Of a DNA stretch of 64,000 bases, positions 22,830 to 34,810 are shown one piece after another. Location: the NCBI RefSeq assembly GCF_030272615.1, contig NC_081410.1, forward strand, positions 567,445,152-567,509,151. The letters are read 5' to 3'. This DNA is from Cryptomeria japonica. Its lineage: Eukaryota > Streptophyta > Pinopsida > Cupressales > Cupressaceae. The notes beneath the pieces were generated by a model that worked only from the letters and a program-made list of their open reading frames with translations, was not told the DNA's origin and ran no database searches. The translations under genes were made by a program, and so were the position numbers. The stretch's first letter is position 1. Every line of letters begins with the position of its first letter.

Positions 22830-24968
22830 AGAGTACTAATGATATTCATTTTCTTACATGTGATGGTGACTTGGCTTTGCCTATGTCACTCTATGTCTTG
22901 GATCCATCTTGTAAAAATTCTTCTATCTCGAAATATATTTTGTTGCAAGAGGATGAAATCATTGATACTTTTCTTAATGATACTCTACCATCTCTTCATT
23001 CCAATGCACTCACTCCAAGAGCTAATGCATTAATGGACGATGAATCTCATGTTACATCATGGTTACATCTGATCTCCCACAAGTTGATGTTAAGCAAGTT
23101 CCTTCAACTAATTCTTTTACAAGTTATACTGAGTCTGTAAATGTGTTGTTGTCTCTCCTACCCCTAGTAGACCCAAGAGACCAATCATTTGTGTAATTGC
23201 AGCTAGTCCTTCTCCAAAGAAGGTAATTTCTATTCGTGGCAGTCCTTTTAAAAATGAATCACCAGATCTTTTTATGAGATACAAACAGTCTAAGGCTCCT
23301 TCTTATTGAATGGTAGCCCACACTTATAACACTCATAGAAATAAGAAAAATATTGAACACTCTAATTCTTCTTTACCACCTTCTCAACCAGATCTTCCTC
23401 AAGCACCTAAGCCTTCAGTTAAGCAACCTAGTGGTTACAATTTTATTGAGCAACTTTGTGTTACTCCCGCTAAGATCTCACTTTGAGATTTGCTTCAGAC
23501 TGCTCCAGTTTATCAATGTATGCTTCAGGAAGCTCTTCAAAATATCCTATTGCCTTCTTATACTAGGCCTTTGGATGTAAATGCGTTGATGGATAATATT
23601 TGTGCAGATTCACCGAATAGTACATTCTATCCACATGAACTCTCACCTCCAAAAGTAAGAAATCAAGGAGACCCATTAATGATAATTGTTCATGTCAATG
23701 GTGTTAGTATTAGACAGACTCTCATTGATACTGGCCCAACACTCAATGTTTGTAGTCTAGATCTATTGCCCAAAATCAAAGTGGATTCAAATTCTCTCAT
23801 TGCATCTTCTATGTTCATATGTGGTTTTGATAATACTGGTAACACTGCTTTAGGCACTATTATTTTGCCTATAAAGATTGGGCCAGTTACTATTCCAGCC
23901 CTAGTGCATGTTATGTCAAGACCTTTATCATTTAACCTTCTCTTGGGTAGACCTTGGATTCATGCTTTAGGAGTAGTTATTTCTACCCTTCATGGTTCTA
24001 TTAAGTTTTTTTTCTAATAATCAGGTAGTTACAATCAAGGTTGATCCCGATGCTATGCACTTATGTCAAATCGCAACAACTAGTCATGCCTCAGTCACAC
24101 CTACCTTTCAGAACTATATTCCATCTTTATCTTCCAATATGCTAACAACTATTCCTATGGACCCTCCTAAAGAGGAAACTTGTGAGAAGGTTGTCCCTAA
24201 AGAAGATCCTCCTAAAGTAGAAAGTCCTAAGTCTACTCCTACTCCATCTCCTTCTCAATCAAATGTATTTCTTGGTGATGATTGGGGTTCCTTAGACTTT
24301 ACAAGCTCCTTCATTTGAGAATATAAAGTCAACCCTATCCACCTTAACTTTCCAAAGGTATCAAATTCACACCCGCTATCAAAGATGATTATTTTTCTGA
24401 ATCGAGGGATCATGTGAACACCATTGGCTACACAATTTAAGGTGATCCTCCCCCTTTGGAGGAGTTGCAATCACATTATGGTCCAAGATTCAATATTGCT
24501 TCCAAGTATGGATATAAATAAAATTTTCTTGGGCGCATGGGTCAAGGAGTTAAGGTCCCTTCGGAATTGAATCTATGCTCTTTTACAATGGGTTTGGGTT
24601 ACGAAGCTTCTCCTTTATCTTCATCCCCTCCATTATCTAATGTTCCTATGTCTTCTTCTTCTTGTGAGAAGTCAAACTCTTCTCCACAAGAGAAAGGGTT
24701 GCTTCCTACTCATCCTTTATCTAATCAAGAGCCTATTTTTTTGTGGCTTCTCAAAGCCCACTTAATTACTCTTCCTCCTCCTAGACATAAGAAGTTTTAT
24801 AAGGATAATAAAGAAAAACATTATTTATGTGCATACCATCAAGTGCTTGCCCATTCCATAAGTGAATATAAGGCCTTGAGGGATATAATACAACAACTTC
24901 ATCAATCGAGTGTCATTAATTCTCCATCTATTGATACATCTTATTCTTCTTCTTTGCATAATAAGTGA
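22830..24968 (+). pseudogene. Gag/aspartic protease remains of the gypsy derivative
   Basis: Reading in several frames, the order is: a gag-like region with TCDGDLALPM and NALMDDESH (22860-23060); a segment FIEQLCVTPAKISL-stop-DLLQTAP (about 23440-23505), typical of the stretch before Tat protease; and the protease (about 23680-24010) with active site LIDTGPTLNV (23727-23735 encodes DTG), then FDNTGNTALG, IGPVTIPALVHV and FNLLLGRPWIH. A Pro-rich linker follows, then a G-patch-like remnant (KYGYK to MGLGYEA, about 24500-24605). Last is YLCAYHQVLAHSISEYKALR (about 24825-24880), like the C-H-H-C element seen in Tat Gag proteins but with its last Cys lost. Stops and shifts make it non-functional. 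No RT or integrase is present. Confidence 0.75.
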
Positions 24969-25077
24969 TATTGAGGTTTACCTCTATCTTGTTCTTTTAT
25001 ACTCATTTGTGCATTCTTACTAGGCCTACTCTCCACCCAAGGTGGCACCTATCTCTTTCTCACTTCACTATAGAGCA

Positions 25078-26709
25078 TGTATCTTCTGGACACTAGTGCA
25101 CTACATGGACGTTTGTGCACCGCACATTAGTCCTACAAAATATTAATGTTCAAATGTCGGTTCTACGTATTTAAGCACTTGTCACCTATCTTGGTCGGTG
25201 GAAATGGCTCAAAATCTTCTAAATGGTTCGCCAACCCTCTTTTTCCCTCCTCTTCTCTCTTTTAAATCTATCTTTTCTCTCTATTCAATCTCTCTAGTTC
25301 CTCAATACAATATCTCTCATTCTTTGGGCTCTCACAACTTTCTCTTGCTCTCTCTCACTTGCTACAATGGTCTTTACTTTGCTACAATGCTCTGAAGCTC
25401 TCATAATACTCTTTGCATATCTCTTGGCTTTCTCAAGCCTCTTTGGCAATATTTTTCTATCATTCTATCTCTCATATTTGAGCATCTTGGGATTTATCAC
25501 ATCCCCTATCCATTTCATCATTTTATCATTCTATGTATTTATATTTTTGATCTATCTATCTATCTTCTTGTTGTGGAGGTGGAAACACCAAGGCAGGGAC
25601 TTGACTAAGGAAAGTCTCCAAACAACCCCAAACATTTTTCCTCTTTTGTATGTGTGCAAGTTTCTTGAAGGCATTCAATCACATGGAGGTTTGCTATATT
25701 TATTTGTTATTCTTTTCCTTTATTTAAATATTTATTATACTTCTTTGTGTCTCTATTGCATACGATTTGTTGCTATATTTTTAATTTTGGGTTTTGCAGG
25801 TTATCTAAAGAACAAAGTTGGGTTTTCGTGTTTATGAGTCTTTTTAGTTTGGGGTCTATACAAGACCACAAAATTCTATGTAGAAATTTGCATGTCGTGA
25901 TGGCATCCTTTACCAAGATGCTTAGATTCAGACCAAAGACTCTTTGGTGTAGTCACCGTCTAGGAGGGACCTCAAAGAGATCAGTCCAAACCGGTTAGAA
26001 AGAGTAAACACAATGGAAACACAAGGACATGATAGAGGAAACACAAAATAGATTGAATTATATCATGAAAACTGATTACAACCAACCAGTACCAATCATG
26101 TTACAATAACCAGCTCACAGGCCTGCTAAAACAGGCTAAAAATATAGAACAGGTCACAACCAAGACCTCAATTCTTAAGATCTATCTTCTATGCTCTGTG
26201 TAACTTCTTCGATACATTCTATTGCTCTATTATAATGATTTATATGATCCAAGGGGATCCGGTCGGTCCAAAAGGGATCAAAACCTAAAGAACAAGACCT
26301 AACATATAAAACCAACAAGGTCGGCCTTCGACAAAGAAAATCCTCCAGAAAATCCAAAGGAAGAAGTGAGAATCAAAGGGAAGGTCAGCCTATGAGCCAG
26401 TTACTGTAACCCGATTCCTACCAGTTGGTTGTAATCAATTTTCATAATATAATTCAATTTGTTCTGTGTTTCCTCCATCATGTCCTTGTGTTTATGTTGT
26501 GTTTACTCTTGTTTACCGGTCTGGACTGATCTCTTTGAGGTCCCTCCTAATCGGTGATTGCACCAATCTTTGTTGTCTACTCTTACCATTTCTCTAATTA
26601 GATATCTTCACCAGTTTCACTATTTGGAGATATCTGAATGCATGTTGTGAAATTGGATCTCAAGGGAGCATAGTTATTCCCTTTTCACAGTCACTTTTGC
26701 ACCATTACA
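25078..26709 (+). repeat. 3' LTR of the gypsy derivative, interrupted
   Basis: It aligns with 21524-22541 and ends CTTTTGCACCATTACA. A 617-bp inverted-repeat element plus a 9-bp duplication splits it at 25946/26564. Without the insertion it is about 1.0 kb, like its partner. Confidence 0.75.
25947..26563. mobile_element. Mutator-like non-autonomous DNA element with long terminal inverted repeats
   Basis: The left end GTGTAGTCACCG and the reverse complement of the right end, GTGCAATCACCG, begin inverted repeats that can be followed inward for roughly 190 bp on each side. They share words such as AGGAGGGACCTCAAAGAGAT, AACACAAGGACATGAT and TGATTACAACCAACC. The flanks are GACTCTTTG (25938-25946) and CAATCTTTG (26564-26572), 7 of 9 identical. 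The uninterrupted LTR has CACTCTTTG there, so the empty site is known. Long inverted repeats and a 9-bp duplication fit Mutator-like elements. No transposase is encoded. A 6-bp duplication (TCTTTG) with slightly different ends is also possible. Confidence 0.75.
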
Positions 26710-27560
26710 GATGCATATTTTATTTAAAGCTATCACTTCTCCACTAAGACCTTTGTCACTCATACAATATCATTTTCTAAATGGCCTTCCAATTAACCTC
26801 ATGTATTGCACAAATGTATATGAAAAATATACCAAAATATTCTATAGTTAGCCTTTCACAACTCTTCTATGTACCCATTTCTCACTAAGGTGCAATTGGT
26901 GGTTTATGGGAAGCGGCTAATCTCCACACAAAAATATCGTCTGTATGAAAATCATATTTTTTAAAATGCAATGGATTTTTACCATTATAATTCTCATAAT
27001 CCACCCATGCAATACTTTTAAAATCCAAAAAAATTGATGACTATTGTGTTATGCAGATTTATATTTTCGCCGGTGTGCCATTTTCTGTGGAGATTAAAAC
27101 CCAAAAAATCTAAAAACCATTGTGTTATGTGGATTTAAATTTTTCCTGGTGTGCCATTTTGTGTGGAGATTAGCCTATTGTTTGGTTTATGTAGGTGATT
27201 GATAAACATGACCATACTGCAAAATTTATGGAGAATATCCATGTCAGTTTGTCCACTTCAACTTTGGTTCTATAAGCATGTTGAATAGAACTAGCAATCA
27301 CCTTGTTGCACAATGGGTGCATTGAAGAGGTGTGTAAGGTTAGTTAGGGAAAATTTTGGTCTATCTTTCATATACATTTGTGTAGGACATAAGGTCAATT
27401 CGTGGGAAATTTAGTGAATTTTGTTTTCTCCATAAAGGTCTTGATGGAGAAGTGATAGCTCCAAATCAACTATGCATCAAGTATATGGATCCAAATATGA
27501 CCAAAAAAATATTTTGAATTAGGAAGATAATTAGGGTTCATTACTAATACACTTGTGTTT
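26710..27560. other. Non-coding DNA with a short tandem duplication
   Basis: No gene was seen. A diverged direct repeat of about 80 bp occurs twice (about 27010-27095 and 27096-27175), each with TTGTGTTATG and GGTGTGCCATTTT...TGTGGAGATTA. Confidence 0.5.
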
Positions 27561-28306
27561 ATGTTTAGAATAGGGACAAAGGGGGAGAGAGAGGGAAATT
27601 TTGGAAAATGAGAGGGGAGATAGAGTAAAGAAGAGTGAAAGAGGGAGGGGGGAAAGGAGACAAAGATAGGGTTAGAGATAGAGAGGACGATACAGATAAA
27701 TATGGATATGGGGATGGAGAAGGAGAGATAAAGAAAGATGAGAGTGAGATACATGGAGATGGAAGAGATAAATATATAGAGCTGGGGAGATAATAAGAGA
27801 TAGAGATAGAGTATGAAGCAATATATATAGATTTAGATAAAAGAGGAGATATAGGCATAGAGAGAAATGAATAATTTATGAGATAGAGATAGAGGGAATG
27901 ATGGAAGGAGAAATACATGGAGAGATAAAGAGAGATAGGAAAAGACATAAAAATATAGATGTATAGGAAGAGGGAGAGGGATAAATATGGATGGATAGAG
28001 AGAAGGATACATGTCTAGAGATAGAGGGAGATGGAGAATAATAGAAGTAGAGATGAAGATAGAGGGAGAAAGAAAGATAGAGATAGAGAGAGGTAGAGGG
28101 AGATATAAAGATAAATAGATATAGGGGATATAGAGAAATGAATAAAGATGAAGAGATAAATTGATAGTGGGATAGAAATATAAGGAGATATAAAGAGAGG
28201 AGAATAAGTAGACATATAAATAAACAAAAATAGAGAGAAGTAGAGGTAAATAAATAGAGAGGAAGAGATAAAGAGAGGGAGTTTGATAAATAGGGGGAGA
28301 TAGATA

Positions 28307-28491
<185 letters not shown>

Positions 28492-28985
28492 AGGGAGATA
28501 GGAAAGGAGGGGGAAAGATATAGATATAGAGATAAATATAAAGATGCACAAACAAGGAGCATGTCTATATGAGTAATAGAGAGAAAGAGAGTAGGAGAGA
28601 TGGAGTGTATATAAAAGGGAGTGATGCATAAAAAAGGTAGAGAGAGATGGAGTGAAGAAGAGAGAGATAATGAGATACATATAAAAAGATAAGGAGAGGT
28701 GGGAAGATAGAGATAATAGGGACAAGAGTGATAGATAAAGGAGGTAATAGACACAAGTAATATAGAGGAAGAGGGATAAAGAGACAAGAAAGATGGAGAG
28801 ATAGAGATGGAGATAGGGAGGATGAAATAATGTGTGAGTGAGAGAGATAGAGATAGGGAAGGAGAAATAGGGGGTGTGTGCAAGTCTAAGAGAGATATGG
28901 AGATACAGATAAAGAGAGATGTATACATATATAGAGAGGGAAGGAGAGAGGTGGAGAGAAATAGACAGAGGATAGAGTAGAGTGG

Positions 28986-28988
<3 letters not shown>

Positions 28989-29070
<82 letters not shown>
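28989..29070. repeat. Second (GA)n microsatellite
   Basis: A GA run of about 76 bp ending in a short G tract, inside the purine-rich block. Confidence 0.95.
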
Positions 29071-29071
<1 letters not shown>

Positions 29072-29450
29072 AGAAATATAGAGATAGATATAGTAGAAAA
29101 TATAGAGGAGAAAGAGAGAGATGCAAGGAGAGGTAAGGAGATGTATATAGGGGAGAGAAGTAAAGATGAAGATAGAGATGGAGATGGAGAGGTAAAGGGA
29201 GAGGGAGAGAGGGAGAGGTGGGTTTTGGTTAGATAGTTTGAGTGTGGTTGGTTATTTGTGGTGGTAAACATTGGTGTGTATCATTAAAGGGAGTGATAGG
29301 GAGAGAGGGAGATAGACGAATAGAAAGAGGGAGAGATAGAGATGTAGATATAACTTGGAAAGATAGAGGGGTGAGAGGGAGACAATGAGAGAGAGGGGGA
29401 GATGGAGACATAGAAAGATAAAGGTACAAGAAGTGACATATAGAGAGGTG

Positions 29451-30607
29451 ATTCATCTATGGATAAATATCCATTTAGTATACATTTGTTATTACCTATA
29501 CTAAAGTAAAATTTAACATGATGTAATCTCTAGCTCTATACACACACACATACTTCATTTAGTATTACTATCTCTAATATAGTGTGTGACAGATAGTGAG
29601 ATAACTAGTATATATATTATTATGTTTATTACTAATGTTATATTATTATTAATTAATATATAAACACCTAGAGAGATATAAATGGATTTTGAAGATAAAA
29701 AAAGAGATCACCGATAGTTTGACTTTACAGATAGTTGAGTTACAACAAACATGATGACAAAATTAGTTACTCTTAATAAGGGTTGAAAAACAACTAGCTT
29801 TTTGTTCAAGAGATGTAATTAAAAAACCCAGTTCAAATTCTCACACCTCTTTTACAACTAGCTCACAAGAATGCAAACAAACAACACCAGTAAATGTATG
29901 TTGGCATTAAATATTCAATATTTTAATACAAGTCAAACTTCTTGTTTGCTTGACCTTATATATTGACGTAGTACTATCAAGTACTATTACTTGAGACAGT
30001 GTTTTTGCACTTCATATTGAAACTTGAAAGAATATAAATTTGAACATAGGGAATCAAATGCATTCAAACCTACAAAAATTCTAAAAACAAGATTACAAGA
30101 CTAATTAAACACTATAACTATCAAACTTGTAAGCATTAGCCCACGAGCAATATTTTAGCATACTAGGCTCGGATGTTGTTCAAGTCATTACTTCTGTCCA
30201 ATTTTCATTTAACACCTAGCACGAGACACAAATATATTATAAAATTTAGTACAAACTTCATTCGTGACAACAAAAAATATGGAGCAACATGTCCTTGATT
30301 AACAATGCTACCTACTACAGACTTTAGAGTCATTATAAATAAAGAAGTATAATTTGTCTTAACTATGTTAATATGTTTTACCAACTCAAGTGACAAGTTA
30401 ATCTTTTTATAATATATTTTAAGAATTCAAAGGGACAATTGGCACAACAAAAAAATCTTTATTAGCTATATCCATGCGACCTACATCCCTAGATCACCTT
30501 TTAGATTGTGATAATGTTGCATTTTTTTTTATATTAGAATTTTCCAATCCACTATTTTGGCAGTTGAAAATATTTTATGGAAACGTTTTCTTTTGAATAT
30601 TTCTCTT
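29451..30607. other. AT-rich DNA, no genes recognised
   Basis: No ORF with recognisable content. A short CA run lies at about 29540-29550. This is the DNA into which the element at 30613 inserted. Confidence 0.5.
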
Positions 30608-30612
30608 GATTT
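30608..30612. repeat. Target site duplication GATTT (left copy)
   Basis: GATTT directly precedes the 5' LTR at 30613 and is repeated at 37361-37365. Confidence 0.85.
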
Positions 30613-31433
30613 TGTTGGCATTCTACACTCTTATGAGAATAGTTGATGTTGTCATTGATGGAAACCAATTGGAAACCCACCGGAAATAGGTTTCTACACT
30701 GGCATCACAAACTTCATACACCGGTAGACACCGGCACCGACAGGTGCTTACACCGACATTCGAATTACATCTGCAACAAAGCATACCAACACTCCAACTG
30801 ACATGGGATAAAGTTTTGTTTATATGAATTGTTTTGTAAATGAAATTATCTTTTGTAAGCTGACATGGTATATTGTAAAATACTCATATATGTATGAGAT
30901 CTTATAGATCATTTTGTAATGAATGAATGAAAGAAGAATAGAGATGTATGGTAGAAGATAGTTGTTTAGTAGCAACGAAGGTTTTTGGTTATGGTATCTA
31001 TCTGAGCTTAAACCGGTATTGAACCTGGCATTAGAGATGTTGTTTTGAGCAATACATTGTATTGGATTTAATTATCCATTTTGTAGTCAGTGAGACTCTT
31101 CATTGAGCAGTGAGCTCTAGGCTGTTGGCCTCCTTGCATGTGCAGGGCCCTTATTGTAAGTAGTATTTATTCATTGGCCAGTGAGTAAATATTGTGGGTC
31201 AAAAATCCCACCGAGGTTTTTCCCACACCGGGTTTCCTCGTTAAAATATCTTGTGTTATGGTGTGTTTCTATGTTGTCTCTGCTATTTTTGTTTGCTGCA
31301 TTAATTCTTGTTTACCGGTACATTGTTTTGGGTTGCAAAGTTATAAATAAGTTTAAATATTTAATCCACTGGTTAGACACTGATTCAAACCCCCCCCCTC
31401 TCAGTGTCTATGGGATTGTCATTGAATCTAACA
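30613..31433 (+). repeat. 5' LTR of the 6.75-kb non-autonomous element
   Basis: It runs from TGTTGGCATTCTACACTC to TTGAATCTAACA. It matches 36526-37360 along its length, has nine C at 31390-31398, and ends directly before the primer site. Confidence 0.92.
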
Positions 31434-31434
31434 A

Positions 31435-31447
31435 TTGGTATCAAAGC
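31435..31447 (+). other. Primer binding site (initiator tRNA-Met type)
   Basis: TTGGTATCAAAGC, one base after the LTR end CTAACA. It differs in one base from the common plant copia site. Confidence 0.85.
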
Positions 31448-31504
31448 CTGGTCCTCTATTTGCAAAATCCTAACAGCTTGAGGAAGATTCTGAAACCGAT
31501 ACAG

Positions 31505-32621
31505 ATGGAGAACTTAAGAAAACAGTTGGAAGGATCTCTTGAAGATTTTGATGCAGAAAAGTTGAAGAATATCAAACTTGAAGATGATCAGAGGACTGCT
31601 AAGGAATTCATTAAAGGACTTCAGAAAAATCTGGTTATAGCACAAAATAAGAGAAAGGAACTTCATGAGAAGATGCAAAATGATGATGATGATGAGAAGG
31701 AAACTCTTAGAGACATTGCAAATAAGTTAAGGCAAGGGAACACTAATATGAAGAATGAAATGCAAGATATGACTATGAGGTTATGTAAGGATATTGAAGA
31801 TAGGAAGAAGAATGAAGAAGACTTGACTAGGAGACATTAATGATGCAGGAAACAAAAATTTGAGACTTGGTCATGAAAATGATATGTTAAAGATAGATTT
31901 GATTCACATGCAACATGATAAGGAGGAACTTACAAGACAAGTTGGAATTCTAGAAAATGAGTTGGTTATTGCAAATGAACACAAAGACAAATTCAAGAAA
32001 AGTTCAGAAAGGCTTGATGACATGCTGAAAAGACAAAAACCTGATGGAGATACAAATGGAATTGGATTTGAACATGGAGAAAGTTTTGGTACTGCAAATA
32101 ACCAAGATTAGAACAAACCGGTAAGACAACCTAATGCTTATAAATTTAATGGGAAATTTTTCAATTGCAACAAATATGGTCATAGAGCAAATCAATGTAG
32201 ATTTAGAAATAATCAGAATACAAACTTACCCACCGGTCAATGTTCCAAATAAAACAAAGTTGGTCATAATTCAGAAAATTGCAGAATGAATGTGAAATGC
32301 TATGTTTGTGGTAGATTTGTGCATTTATCTAATCAATGCAGATCACAAACTGGTCAAGGATATGGAAAGGCTATTCAGAGGAATAATGTAACTTGTTTTG
32401 CATGTAACAAGATTGGACATATTGCAAAATTTTGTAGAAGCAAGACTATACCGACAAACAAGAAAGGATCTAGTTTGAAGGGCAAAGAAAAGGTAGATGA
32501 AGTAAAGCAAGAATTTTCAAAACAATGGATTAAGAAGAGTGATCAGAAAGTTGATGAATCCATCTTTGCACCAATAGAACAGATTAACCCTCCACCGATA
32601 GGAGATTCTTCATCTAATTGA
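31505..32621 (+). pseudogene. Gag-like coiled-coil protein with four tandem zinc knuckles
   Basis: It begins MENLRKQLEGSLEDFD, 58 bp after the primer site. The N-terminal 200 residues are charged and heptad-like (EFIKGLQKNLVIAQNKRKEL, NDMLKIDL, ILENELVIANEHKDK), which suggests a coiled coil. A shift near 31833 moves the frame. The C-terminal part has four knuckle units: FNCNKYGHRANQC (first Cys lost), CSK-stop-NKVGHNSENC (broken), CYVCGRFVHLSNQC and CFACNKIGHIAKFC (both intact CX2CX4HX4C). TAG at 32109-32111 and TAA near 32251 interrupt it. The knuckles would bind RNA. Copia Gag usually has one knuckle, so four in a row is unusual. It ends GDSSSN. Confidence 0.8.
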
Positions 32622-32641
32622 GGAATAATCCTTAGGGGGTA

Positions 32642-34730
32642 TTGCAACAAGTTGAAAATCATGCATTCTACCCTCGGTTGATGGTGAGAAGATACATTTC
32701 TTCTTTACTGACAGGTGTGTTAAGTTTTCACTTAACTGATGAGCATTTAATGCGGTTGTTGAAAGATATTTCATTATATAACATCGGAGATCCCTCATTT
32801 TTGACTCACCGAGCATTCAAACATCAGAGAGCATGAAACTGAACAAGGGCATTCTAAGGCAGAGTTGCGAAGTGATTTTTAGGCATTCAGAGAACTTCAG
32901 TTAAGAGGTATTTATCATAATGGAAACTCATCTTTTGCTCTAGATTTTATTGCAAAACCTATCATTATTGAAAACGTCAAACTCCCTAGACCCGTGTTTA
33001 AGATTATCCTCGAGATTGCAAAGCAAGATGATTCTGTCAGAGCTTTTTCAAAAATTTCGAAGGGTGTAGCATTTGCTAAAGACCCTAGAATCTACATACA
33101 TTGCAACATAGAAAACCTAGGGACTGAGGATTTGAAGAAAATATTTAATGAGGTTATTACCGATGGAAATGGTGTGATTAAACCTAAAAATAAGATTGTG
33201 GAAGACTTAGGTTTTGTATAAATTCTGAACATTCCTGAATTTCCAAAGGAAGTTGTAAGACTTGTATTAAGAAGAGTCCATGGAGAGTTCATATGGTTAG
33301 ATTCAATTTGCAAAATAACCAAGGAAGCAATTAAGGCAATTACTGGTTTACCTTCAACTAGTAGTAGGCCTGATAAAACCAAGAAAATACCTAACAAGGG
33401 AGTTATGGAGTTAACCAGAGCCACATATGATATCAGGTCACTTAGAGTCAATGATGTCAAGGATACAAATGTGAGATATATTAGTATGGTACTTGGATAT
33501 AAAGCAACACATGCAAATAGATAGAATTTTGTTTCTAGCCTTTGTATTCATAGTGCATATGAGATGGTGAACAATAATGCTAAGATTGATGTGTGTGAAT
33601 GGCTTAAAGATGATCTGATTGATAACTTAAAGAAGATTAAGGGAGATGAGAAAGGTACTTTCTATTTTGGGAACCTACTAGTATGCTTGATGCTATACTT
33701 TACCAAAGAGATACCCGACATAGGTCACAAAGATTTTGGTTATGACATCCTGGTAGGAAAACATATACAGGAAGCTTTCACTGGTATGGCCACTGACTGT
33801 GACAAGAACATTACAGATTACTTCAAAATATTTCAAACTAAGATGAGAGAAAGAGAGAGACAATCACAGAGCATAATTGATAAGTATGACAAGCAAATAT
33901 GTTTTGTCATTAAGCTAGATGAAACTTGGATGGAAAAAGTAAGCCCTGGAACTATTTGGGTTACTGAGATGGGTTATGAGGTAGACCTATCTATTCTGGA
34001 GACATATGCTAAAGCTCTACTTGATGCACCAAGGGAGCCATCTGAGAAATTCTTTGGTAGTGCTGAAACCATTGAGAGTAATGTATCTATGAAAAAGAGG
34101 ACAAAAAGAAGAGAAAAGTTTATCAGAGATGCCTCCAAGAAGGCCCAAGAAATCAAAGAAAGTGTCATGAATATCAATGGTATATCAGCAAGTGAGCTTG
34201 AAGGACTGCAACCTAAAGCACATGTTTCACTAGTTGTAACATCTTTTGATACTGACAGTGGCAAGGCTGCTGAGTTTAAGAGAGTGGAAAGGGAAAGGAA
34301 AACCCCACTGGTACCATCTCCTTTACCTAAGAAAACAAGAACACTAAAGAAAAGCAACAGGCAGTTAAGGAATCATAGAAGAAGCTTACACCAAAGAAGA
34401 AACAAACACCGGTTACCCTTACACTGGATGATCTACTGAATGAGATTACACAGGAAGGTAATCTAGTAAATGTAAAAAAATAGTATAATTATTTTAAGGA
34501 TTCTGACAAATAAAACCATTGAAGAAAGCATTATCCTACATTTGGATATATACAAGAAAGTTTTGATAGAAGTGATTGATGAGTTACCCAATGATTTATA
34601 CATGAGATTGGAAGCTAAAAGACTATCTGTGATGGAACTAGACAAGAAGTTGAAAGTCGAAGCACTCTTGGATGTACATCTGGTAAATTCTAGAGAAGAG
34701 ATAGATGAGCTTATATCTGAAGCTAACTAG
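32642..34730 (+). pseudogene. Unrecognised large ORF, first part, of the 6.75-kb element
   Basis: Follows the Gag-like ORF almost directly. A first frame (32642-32830) has HAFYPRLMVRRYISSLLTG. After a shift, one frame runs to about 34370 with ELQLRGIYHNGNSSFALDF, RIYIHCNIENLGTEDLKK, PKEVVRLVLRRVHGEFIWLD, ITKEAIKAITGLPS and VNNNAKIDVCEWLKDDLID, then a basic region (KKRTKRREKFIRDASKKAQ). Stops: TAG at about 32880 (DF-stop-AFREL), TAA at 33219-33221 and TAG at about 33522. It continues after further shifts (TLDDLLNEITQEG, and 34542-34730 DIYKKVLIEVIDELPNDLY). No known domain was recognised. The ITGLP stretch loosely recalls plant mobile domain proteins, but this is not firm. Consistent composition over 2 kb supports real former coding. 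Confidence 0.65.
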
Positions 34731-34810
34731 ACAATATTTGTCAGTGGACACCGACAAGTGAGCCTGATGGCTGGAAGGGTTAAGGAAATTGCAGATGAGA
34801 CTGCAGATAA

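Larger units (their letters stand above)
21524..26709 (+). mobile_element. Non-autonomous Ty3/gypsy element with gag/protease remains
   Basis: Two direct LTRs (about 21524-22541 and 25078-26709) flank 2.5 kb of internal DNA encoding gag/protease-like protein but no reverse transcriptase or integrase. Protease of this type, with a G-patch-like segment, is typical of Tat/Ogre-type gypsy elements. The left boundary is uncertain by about 10 bp (TGATTC or TGGACAC), and no target duplication was found. The 3' LTR carries a Mutator-like insertion. DNA at 21236-21523 shows nothing recognisable. Confidence 0.75.

Noticed and set aside
29770-29860. Possible tRNA-like B box (CAGTTCAAATTC) suggesting another SINE
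   Set aside because: No A box at the right distance, no A-rich tail and no flanking duplication.
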